NCBI RefSeq assembly: GCF_003651185.1
Contig: NZ_RCDC01000005.1
Coordinates: forward strand, 464,143 to 528,142
From: Stenotrophomonas rhizophila
Lineage (GTDB): Bacteria; Pseudomonadota; Gammaproteobacteria; Xanthomonadales; Xanthomonadaceae
DNA length: 64,000 nucleotides
Direction: 5' to 3'
The stretch's first letter is position 1. Each line of letters begins with the position of its first letter. The position numbers were made by a program, and so were the translations under genes. Shown in pieces: positions 58,096 to 64,000 of the stretch. A model generated the notes under the pieces. The model searched no databases. It was given only the letters and a program-made list of their open reading frames with translations, and was not told the DNA's origin.

Positions 58096-59250
58096 ATGAG
58101 CAAGACGCTGACCGAGATCGCCCAGCAATTGAAAGACGCCAGCAAAAAGGTGCAACTGATCTACGCCTTTAACGGCACGGGCAAGACACGCCTGTCGCGC
58201 GAGTTCAAACAGTTGATCGCACCGAAGGGCTATGGCGATGAGGAAGCCGATCCGCCAGCGTTGTCGCGCACCAAAATTCTTTACTTCAATGCTTTTACTG
58301 AAGATTTGTTCTATTGGGATAACGACCTGACGCTGGATGCGCAGCCCAAACTACGGATTCAACCAAACTCATTTACGAGTTGGCTGCTCATGGTGCTCCG
58401 GGACTTGGGGCAGGACGGCAATATCATCCGCTATTTCCAGCACTACGCCAGCGACAAGCTGACCCCCCATTTCAACGAAGACTTTTCAGAGGTCACGTTT
58501 TCGCTTGAACGAGGTGATGATGAAAGCTCCGGAAACCTCAAGATCTCCAAGGGCGAAGAAAGCAATTTCATCTGGAGCATCTTTTATACGCTGCTGGATC
58601 AAGTCATCAGCACGCGCAATGTGCCCGAGCCGGAGGACCGCGAAACGCGGGAGTTTGACGAGATCGAATATGTTTTCATTGACGACCCGGTGAGTTCACT
58701 GGACGAGAACCATCTCATCGAATTGGCAGTCAATCTGGCAGGGCTGATCAAGGCTAGTCCAGTCGACCTGAAGTTCGTCATCACCACCCACAGCCCGCTT
58801 TTCTACAACGTGCTGCACAATGAGCTTGACCTCAAAAAAGGTGGTAAGAAAGAGGGCTGCTATTTGCTGGATCGTCTTGAAGACGGCACTTTTGATCTGA
58901 GTGTCAAGTATGGTGATTCTAACAAGAGCTTTTCTTACCACCTCCATCTGCGGCAGGTTCTTGAGCAGGCGATTGCTTCTGACCAGATACAACGCTATCA
59001 CTTTACCCTGCTGCGCAACCTCTACGAGAAAACCGCTAGCTTTCTAGGCTACCCGCAGTGGTCAGGACTTTTGCCGGATGACAAGCAGGCCTACCTGAAC
59101 CGCATTATTCAGTTCACCAGTCACAGCACGCTGTCCAACGAGAGCGTTACCGAGCCAACCCTGCAGGAGAAGCAGACAGTCAAATTCCTGCTGGATCATC
59201 TAGTCGCCAACTATGGCTATTGGAAGCAAGAGGAGGCGCGTGATGCATGA
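58096..59250 (+). CDS. prrC: PrrC anticodon nuclease
   Basis: A 384-residue homologue of the E. coli tRNA-Lys anticodon nuclease. The N-terminal two thirds form an ABC-type NTPase: P-loop NGTGKT (26-31), PrrC-specific region around [18 protein letters not shown] (61-78), signature-like SKGEES (151-156), Walker [12 protein letters not shown] (193-203) and switch His 232. The C-terminal nuclease domain has the lysine-anticodon-recognising peptide [11 protein letters not shown] (271-281, Asp 274) and Arg 307, Glu 311 and His 343; their spacing (4 and 36) equals Arg 320, Glu 324, His 356 of E. coli PrrC. It sits between hsdS (1 bp) and hsdR, as in the prr locus. It should be latent until restriction is blocked. 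Confidence 0.93.
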   Translation: MSKTLTEIAQQLKDASKKVQLIYAFNGTGKTRLSREFKQLIAPKGYGDEEADPPALSRTKILYFNAFTEDLFYWDNDLTLDAQPKLRIQPNSFTSWLLMVLRDLGQDGNIIRYFQHYASDKLTPHFNEDFSEVTFSLERGDDESSGNLKISKGEESNFIWSIFYTLLDQVISTRNVPEPEDRETREFDEIEYVFIDDPVSSLDENHLIELAVNLAGLIKASPVDLKFVITTHSPLFYNVLHNELDLKKGGKKEGCYLLDRLEDGTFDLSVKYGDSNKSFSYHLHLRQVLEQAIASDQIQRYHFTLLRNLYEKTASFLGYPQWSGLLPDDKQAYLNRIIQFTSHSTLSNESVTEPTLQEKQTVKFLLDHLVANYGYWKQEEARDA

Positions 59251-59478
59251 TGGCTTGATGATCTCTATCGTTGTGAATCTTGGGAGTGGCAAGGCATCTT
59301 TGAGATCACTCGCTACAGCGATTACTGACGAGCGCTGGTCACTATGAAGCAGCGCATCCAGACCTCCCAGAGCCGCGCGGTAATGGCGGTGAATGCCGAG
59401 TTGCTGAAGCAGCCGACAGTAGGGGGAATTGAAAGCGATCTCGTACAGGGGAATGGGGGCCTCCCAAGCAATGACTGA
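59251..59478 (+). pseudogene. Remnant of a DUF1016/YhcG-type gene between prrC and hsdR
   Basis: In one frame, after a stop at 59326, codons 59329-59409 read RALVTMKQRIQTSQSRAVMAVNAELLK, which resembles the first helix of DUF1016-N (YhcG) proteins (pattern L-x-x-hydrophobic-K-x-R-I-x-x-A-Q-x-R-A-x-x-A-V-N-x-E-L). DY just before the stop also fits that N-terminus. The similarity ends after about 27 codons, and the frame closes at 59478, overlapping the hsdR start. A 44-residue ORF from ATG 59344 could still be translated. The gene appears to have been deleted except for its start; identification is from a short match only. Confidence 0.42.
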
Positions 59479-62400
59479 TTACAAGACCATCGCCGAGTCG
59501 AACAACTTCATCGTCCTCGACAAATACACCAAGGAGTGGAAGATCGCCGAAAGCTACCAGAGCGAAGGTGATCTGGAGCGTGAGTTCATCCAGGATCTGA
59601 TCAATCAGGGCTATGAGCTTCCAGCGGGCCTGAAAACGCCCGCGGCGATGCTGGCCAATGTGCGCACGCAGTTGCAGTCTCTGAATAGCGTCGAATTTTC
59701 GGACGGTGAGTGGGCGCGCTTCGTGGAAAGTTGGCTGGACAAGCCCAGTGACAGCATCGTCGATAAGACTCGCAAGATTCACGATGACCATGTCCACGAT
59801 TTTGTATTCGATGATGGGCGTATCCAGAACATCTACCTGCTGGACAAGAGGAACCTTGCCCGCAACAAGCTACAGATCATTAAGCAGTTCGAGCAGGCTG
59901 GCAGCCAGGCCAACCGCTATGACGTGACGATTCTGGTAAACGGCCTGCCGCTGGTGCAGGTCGAGCTGAAAAAGCGCGGCGTGGCGATTCGCGAAGCCTT
60001 CAATCAGGTGCACCGCTATAGCAAGGAAAGCTTCAATACCGAGCATTCGCTATTCAAATATCTGCAACTGTTCGTCATCTCCAACGGCACGGATACGCGC
60101 TACTTCGCCAATACCACCCAGCGCAACAAGCACAGTTTCGACTTCACCATGAACTGGGCGCAGGCCGACAACAGCCCGATCAAGGATCTGAAGGACTTCA
60201 CGGCGACCTTCTTCCAGAGGCGCACCCTGCTTGATGTGTTGCTGACCTATTCGGTGTTCGATGTCAGCAACACTCTGCTGGTTATGCGTCCGTACCAGAT
60301 CGCCGCCACCGAGCGCATCCTGTGGAAGATCAGGTGCGCCTATCAGGCCAAGCGCTGGAATAGTACTGAGGGCGGTGGTTATATCTGGCACACCACCGGT
60401 TCAGGCAAGACCCTTACGAGCTTCAAGGCGGCGCGCCTGGCTACCGAGCTGGAGTTCATCGACAAGGTGTTCTTCGTGGTGGACCGCAAGGATTTGGATT
60501 ACCAGACTATGAAGGAGTACCAGCGCTTTTCGCCCGACAGTGTGAACGGCTCGGAGAGCACCGCCGGACTTAAGCGCAATCTGGACAAGGATGACAACAA
60601 GATCATCGTCACCACAATCCAGAAGCTCAATAATCTGATGAAGAGCGAAAGTGACCTGCCGGTGTACAACCAGCAGGTAGTTTTCATTTTCGACGAGTGC
60701 CACCGTAGCCAGTTCGGCGAGGCGCAGAAGAACCTGAAGAAGAAATTCAGGAAGTTCTACCAGTTCGGTTTCACCGGTACGCCTATCTTTCCGAAAAATG
60801 CGCTGGGTGCGGATACCACCGCCAGCGTGTTCGGCCGTGAGCTGCATTCTTACGTCATCACCGACGCCATCCGGGATGAAAAAGTACTCAAGTTCAAGGT
60901 GGATTACAACGACGTACGTCCGCAGTTCAAAGCCCTCGAAACCGAGCAGGACGAGAAGAAGCTCAGCGCTGCAGAGAACAGGCAGGCCTTGCTGCACCCC
61001 ATACGCATCCGGGAAATTTCGCAGTACGTTCTGAAGCATTTCCGCCAGAAAACACATCGCTTGCAGGGCAGAGGCAAGGGCTTCAACGCCATATTTACGG
61101 TGAGTAGCGTCGATGCCGCCAAGGCGTATTACGAGTCGTTCAAGACGCTGCAGAAAGGCAGTGACAAGCCGTTGAAGATCGCCACTATCTTCTCGTTCGC
61201 GCCCAATGAAGAGCAGGATGCTATTGGCGATATCGTGGATGAGAGCTTTGAAGTGTCCGCGATGGACAGCAGTGCCAAGGAGTTTTTAAGCGCTGCAATT
61301 GACGACTACAACGCTCTATTCAAAAGCAATTTTGGTGTGGACAGCAAGGGCTTCCAGAACTATTACCGCGACCTAGCCAAGCGCGTGAAAGACCAGGAAA
61401 TCGATATTTTGATCGTGGTGGGCATGTTCCTGACAGGCTTCGATGCGCCTACGCTGAATACCCTATTCGTGGACAAGAATCTGCGCTATCACGGCCTGAT
61501 TCAGGCCTATTCGCGCACCAATCGCATCTTTGATGCCACCAAGACCTTTGGCAACATCATCACCTTCCGCGATCTGGAGCAGGCTACCGTCGATGCCATC
61601 ACTCTATTCGGCGACAAGAACACGCGCAACGTGGTGCTGGAGAAGAGCTACAAGGAGTACATGGAGGGCTTCACTGACGCGCTGACCGGGGAGGCGCGGC
61701 GCGGTTTCGTGGATGTAGTGACTGAGCTGGAGCAACGCTTCCCCGAGGCCGCCAACATCGTCAAGGAGTCAGAAAAAAAGGCTTTCGCAAAGTTGTTCGG
61801 GGAATATCTGCGCGTGGAAAACGTGCTGCAGAACTACGATGAGTACGCCAGCCTGAAGGCCTTGCTGAACGTCGATATGAACGACCCGCAGGCTGTCGAG
61901 ACATTCAAGGCTGACCACCATCTTGATGACGAGAAGCTAGCTGAGCTGCAGGTTATCCGCTTGCCAGCCGAGCGCAAGATTCAGGACTATCGCTCCACCT
62001 ACAATGATATCCGTGATTGGTTGCGACGTGAGAAAGCAGGCAACGAGAAAAGCGAGTCCATCGTTGACTGGGATGACGTAGTGTTTGAGGTGGACCTGCT
62101 CAAATCGCAGGAAATCAATCTAGATTACATCCTGGAACTGCTCTTCGAAAAGAACAAGAAGGTCAAAGACAAGGCGTCCTTGGTCGAAGAGATGCGCCGG
62201 GTGATTCGTGCCAGCTTAGGCAACCGCGCCAAGGAAAGCCTAGTGGTCGACTTCATCAATCAGACCGATCTGGATCGGATTGGTGACAAGGCTAGCGTGA
62301 TCGATGCCTTCTTCACTTTCGCCCAGTCAGAGCAGCAGCGCGAAGTGCAGGAGCTGATCGGCGACGAGGAACTGAATGAAGAGGCGGCCAAACGCTACAT

Positions 62401-62569
62401 TGCAGCTTCATTGAAACGGGAGTTTGCTAGCGATAATGGAACTGAGCTTAATGCCATCTTGCCAAAAATGAGCCCGCTTAATCCGAAATATCTCAAGAAG
62501 AAGCAAGATGCTTTTCAAAAGATCGCTGCTTTTGTTGAAAAATTTAAGGGCGTAGGTGGCAATATATGA
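59471..62569 (+). CDS. hsdR: Type I restriction enzyme motor/endonuclease subunit HsdR (type IC)
   Basis: A 1032-residue subunit that translocates and cuts DNA. The N-terminal nuclease has Asp 151 (YDVTILVN) and Glu 165-Leu-Lys 167 (QVELKK), the same residue numbers as the catalytic triad reported for EcoR124I HsdR. The SF2 motor has Walker [12 protein letters not shown], motif [12 protein letters not shown], motif III FGFTGTP, and motif VI region [16 protein letters not shown]. The C-terminal helical part ends [11 protein letters not shown], as in type IC enzymes. ATG 59471 ([10 protein letters not shown]) is preferred to a start 14 codons upstream because it gives the family N-terminus. Confidence 0.96.
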   Translation: MTDYKTIAESNNFIVLDKYTKEWKIAESYQSEGDLEREFIQDLINQGYELPAGLKTPAAMLANVRTQLQSLNSVEFSDGEWARFVESWLDKPSDSIVDKTRKIHDDHVHDFVFDDGRIQNIYLLDKRNLARNKLQIIKQFEQAGSQANRYDVTILVNGLPLVQVELKKRGVAIREAFNQVHRYSKESFNTEHSLFKYLQLFVISNGTDTRYFANTTQRNKHSFDFTMNWAQADNSPIKDLKDFTATFFQRRTLLDVLLTYSVFDVSNTLLVMRPYQIAATERILWKIRCAYQAKRWNSTEGGGYIWHTTGSGKTLTSFKAARLATELEFIDKVFFVVDRKDLDYQTMKEYQRFSPDSVNGSESTAGLKRNLDKDDNKIIVTTIQKLNNLMKSESDLPVYNQQVVFIFDECHRSQFGEAQKNLKKKFRKFYQFGFTGTPIFPKNALGADTTASVFGRELHSYVITDAIRDEKVLKFKVDYNDVRPQFKALETEQDEKKLSAAENRQALLHPIRIREISQYVLKHFRQKTHRLQGRGKGFNAIFTVSSVDAAKAYYESFKTLQKGSDKPLKIATIFSFAPNEEQDAIGDIVDESFEVSAMDSSAKEFLSAAIDDYNALFKSNFGVDSKGFQNYYRDLAKRVKDQEIDILIVVGMFLTGFDAPTLNTLFVDKNLRYHGLIQAYSRTNRIFDATKTFGNIITFRDLEQATVDAITLFGDKNTRNVVLEKSYKEYMEGFTDALTGEARRGFVDVVTELEQRFPEAANIVKESEKKAFAKLFGEYLRVENVLQNYDEYASLKALLNVDMNDPQAVETFKADHHLDDEKLAELQVIRLPAERKIQDYRSTYNDIRDWLRREKAGNEKSESIVDWDDVVFEVDLLKSQEINLDYILELLFEKNKKVKDKASLVEEMRRVIRASLGNRAKESLVVDFINQTDLDRIGDKASVIDAFFTFAQSEQQREVQELIGDEELNEEAAKRYIAASLKREFASDNGTELNAILPKMSPLNPKYLKKKQDAFQKIAAFVEKFKGVGGNI

Positions 62570-62800
62570 AGGTAGCGGCAGGGCAGGTCTACGGCATTGA
62601 ATCAAGTGTTCTCAGACAGTGTGCGCTGCGCTAAGATGAAGCTCGATTGACAATTCGCCCGAAAGTGTTGCTTCTACGCAGATCGCTCCATCTCCCGCGT
62701 CAGCAAAAGATGTGTGTTTCTGACGGTAGAGGTGACGGTAGAGGCCAATGTCGATCACAGCCAATCCCTTTAACCACGTGGGCTTACGAGCCGCGTTGAT

Positions 62801-62818
62801 GATGGAGTGGGAGTGAGT
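62801..62818 (+). other. Putative attR: right copy of the guaA 3'-end repeat
   Basis: GATGGAGTGGGAGTGAGT, 17 of 18 identical to 53983-54000. It is preceded by a short frame that would end in Glu-Trp-Glu-stop as guaA does, and is followed by a strong terminator that probably belonged to guaA before insertion. Confidence 0.7.
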
Positions 62819-62859
62819 ACGGGTCCAGCATTGGCTGGTATCCAGCTGCCCTGACCGAC

Positions 62860-62899
62860 AAGGAAGCCCGCAGAAATGCGGGCTTCCTTGTTCTTTCTG
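62860..62899 (+). terminator. Strong intrinsic terminator, probably the ancestral guaA terminator
   Basis: Perfect 13-bp stem AAGGAAGCCCGCA / TGCGGGCTTCCTT with a GAAA loop, then GTTCTTTCTG. It lies 42 bp after the right repeat. Confidence 0.88.
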
Positions 62900-63009
62900 C
62901 TTACATGGCATGCAAGAGCACGGCAGTCGGCGTTCCGCGTAAGCTCCCCCGGCAGCCAGACACCCGATAAGTAGAACTTTCTGGCATCTTTAACCAGCCA
63001 GGAGGTTGC

Positions 63010-63174
63010 ATGCGCACATCAAAATTCACCGAGACGCAGATCATCACGATCCTCAAGCAGGGCGATGCCGGGCTTGCGGTGAAGGATCTATGTCGCCAGG
63101 CCGGCATCAGCACGGCGACGTATTACCAGTGGAAGAGCAAGTACGGCGGGCTTGAGGCGTCCGAGCTTCTGTAA
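63010..63174 (+). pseudogene. Truncated IS3-family orfA (IS407/IS51-like)
   Basis: 54 codons starting MRTSKFTETQIITILKQGD and running through the helix-turn-helix DLCRQAGISTATYYQWKSKYGGLEASEL. In intact elements the frame continues with a leucine-zipper region of about 30 more residues; here it stops at 63172-63174, where sequence of a second element begins. No matching orfB follows. GGAGG at 63001 is its ribosome site. Non-functional as a transposase. Confidence 0.85.
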
Positions 63175-63224
63175 TGACCCACTGATTTCCTGCTCAGGTG
63201 TTACTTTCCCCGAAGGAGACACCG

Positions 63225-63539
63225 ATGAGCGAAGTGATGGAAGAAGAGATCAAGCGTTGGACGGCCCGTCGCAAGTCGGCACTGGTCCTTGAGATCATCC
63301 AGGGCAAGACCACCGTGGCTGCGGCCAGTCGCCAGTTCGACCTGACGCCGGCGGAGATCGAGAGCTGGGTGGACGATGGCAAGCGCGGCATGGAGAACGC
63401 GCTGCGGGCCAAGCCGGAGGACGTGCGCGAGCAGTATGAGCGCCAGCTCAAAGACCTGCAGGAAGCCTACGGCGAGGCCATGCTGGAGATCCGCGCCCGA
63501 AAAAAGCTGGCGTCCCTGTTGGGAAAGGACGAGAGCTGA
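63225..63539 (+). CDS. IS3-family transposase OrfA
   Basis: A 104-residue protein starting MSEVMEEEIKRWTARRKSALVLEII, with a helix-turn-helix (TTVAAASRQFDLTPAEIESWV, about residues 33-53) that binds the element ends and a C-terminal helical region (REQYERQLKDLQEAYGEAMLEIRARKKL) suited to form a coiled coil. A GAAGGAG ribosome site precedes the ATG at 63225. Its stop overlaps the orfB ATG (TGATG), so orfB is made by coupled restart rather than by frameshifting from orfA. Confidence 0.88.
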   Translation: MSEVMEEEIKRWTARRKSALVLEIIQGKTTVAAASRQFDLTPAEIESWVDDGKRGMENALRAKPEDVREQYERQLKDLQEAYGEAMLEIRARKKLASLLGKDES

Positions 63540-64000
63540 TGCTCTCGGTCCAGCAGGGGCTGAAGGACGAAGGTGTAGCGATACCGATGACCAAGCTGTG
63601 CCAGTGGTTCGGCGTGGCGCGGCGGACGACGTACTACAAGCCGACCCGTTCGCCTGCAAAGGTCAAAGCGGAGCTTGCCGAGCCGATCAAGGAGATGATC
63701 GAGGCGGAGCCGTCGTTCGGCTACCGCACGGTGGCTGCATTGCTGGGCATGAACAAGAACACCGTCCAGCGGATCTTCCAGCTCAAGGGCTGGCAGGTGC
63801 GCAAGCGCGCACTTGGGCAACGGCCCAGGATCCAGGCAAAGGTCTCTCGTGCCGAACGACCCGACCAGCGATAGGCCACGGACCTGTGCCGTGTATGGGG
63901 CGGCAAGGACGGCTGGCTGAGTCTGGCGCTGGTGATCGACTGCAGCACGCGGCAGCTGCTGGGCTGGCACCTGTCGCGCACCGGCAAGGCGAGCACTGCC
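63539..64000 (+). pseudogene. IS3-family transposase OrfB with a premature amber codon, incomplete at window end
   Basis: 111 codons (MLSVQQGLKDEGVAIPMTK, then FGYRTVAALLGMNKNTVQRIFQ, RAERPDQR) lead to a TAG at 63872-63874. The same frame then continues open to the window end as ATDLCRVWGGKDGWLSLALVIDC, the start of the DDE catalytic domain with its first Asp. In IS3-type OrfB the codon before ATD is normally Trp, so TGG to TAG is the simplest explanation. As read, the transposase would lack its catalytic domain. Confidence 0.82.

Larger units (their letters stand above)
62570..63009. other. Non-coding gap after hsdR: island right junction and IS upstream region
   Basis: No gene I can support. 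It contains the right copy of the guaA direct repeat (62801-62818), a strong terminator (62860-62899) and the upstream part of an IS3-type element with a good ribosome site (GGAGG at 63001). From 62748 a 22-codon frame reads to the repeat and ends EWE-stop, mimicking the guaA C-terminus. Confidence 0.6.
63175..64000 (+). mobile_element. IS3-family insertion sequence, left part, runs off the window
   Basis: Contains a two-gene transposase region (orfA 63225-63539, orfB from 63539) on the plus strand. The left end is approximate: the element may begin a few bases earlier, at TGTAATGACCC (63170). It seems to have inserted into the older IS3-type element at 63010. The right end is outside the window. 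Confidence 0.75.

Noticed and set aside
59243..59347. 34-residue ORF overlapping the end of prrC
   Set aside because: No similarity recognised and its frame differs from that of the DUF1016-like remnant; more likely chance.
53999..62818. Search for an integrase or recombinase gene inside the putative island
   Set aside because: Every substantial frame is accounted for by Mrr, HsdM, HsdS, PrrC or HsdR; no tyrosine or serine recombinase motif was seen.
62612..62911. 99-residue frame on the minus strand after hsdR
   Set aside because: It crosses the right repeat and the strong terminator, shows no recognisable motif and has no ribosome site that I can support.
63225..63874. Programmed -1 frameshift between IS orfA and orfB
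   Set aside because: The orfA stop and orfB ATG overlap (TGATG), which supports coupled re-initiation; no slippery A-run is present at the junction.

Overview
The window reads as a piece of a Stenotrophomonas chromosome (Xanthomonadaceae, probably the S. maltophilia complex). GC content is high, gene order is xanthomonad-like, and about seventeen short GTAG-headed palindromes of the SMAG/REP type known from Stenotrophomonas sit between genes. Positions 1-53998 look like ordinary core genome; positions from about 53983 to the right end are accessory.

Core layout. 1-9650: start of a FimX-like response regulator, a BaiN/YhiN flavoprotein, YaeQ, an RluA-type pseudouridine synthase, YaiI, a cold-shock protein, a glutathione S-transferase, the AMPylase SelO, adenine phosphoribosyltransferase, the helicase DbpA and a YeiH transporter divergent from a LysR regulator. 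10687-21429: ABC-F protein Uup, two small c-type cytochromes, and a three-gene RND efflux operon (one adaptor, two different permeases, 4-bp overlaps). 21568-25982: TraB/GumN protein, GNAT acetyltransferase, agmatine degradation enzymes AguB and AguA, a small periplasmic protein. 26149-34776: ribosomal protein L36, cmk-rpsA-ihfB-lapA-lapB, then three surface-polysaccharide genes (WecA-like transferase, WbpM-like dehydratase, GalU). 35029-39385: a beta-oxidation operon led by a PsrA-type TetR repressor, whose probable operator (39403-39418) lies just upstream of its own gene. 39707-46312: the conserved ndk-rlmN-pilF-rodZ-yfgM-bamB-der cluster. 46451-53998: MoeB with an N-terminal rhodanese domain, a CPA2 antiporter, FolD, GuaB and GuaA.

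Accessory region. The 3' end of guaA is repeated as an 18-bp imperfect direct repeat (53983-54000 and 62801-62818), so about 8.8 kb looks like a genomic island in the guaA integration hotspot. It carries an Mrr-like nuclease gene and a complete type IC restriction-modification operon, hsdM-hsdS-prrC-hsdR. The third gene encodes a PrrC anticodon nuclease with every residue described for the E. coli enzyme: the ATPase motifs, the lysine-anticodon-recognising peptide and the Arg-Glu-His triad. This is the EcoprrI arrangement, in which a suicidal tRNA-Lys nuclease is held silent by the restriction complex and released when a phage disables restriction. HsdS carries a perfect 4x12-bp repeat encoding the TAEL spacer known to change target spacing in EcoR124. 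Between prrC and hsdR lies what looks like the stub of a deleted DUF1016/YhcG gene. No integrase is visible in the island.

The right end (about 62930-64000) is insertion-sequence debris: a truncated IS3-type orfA abutting a second IS3-family element whose orfB has a premature amber codon and runs off the window.
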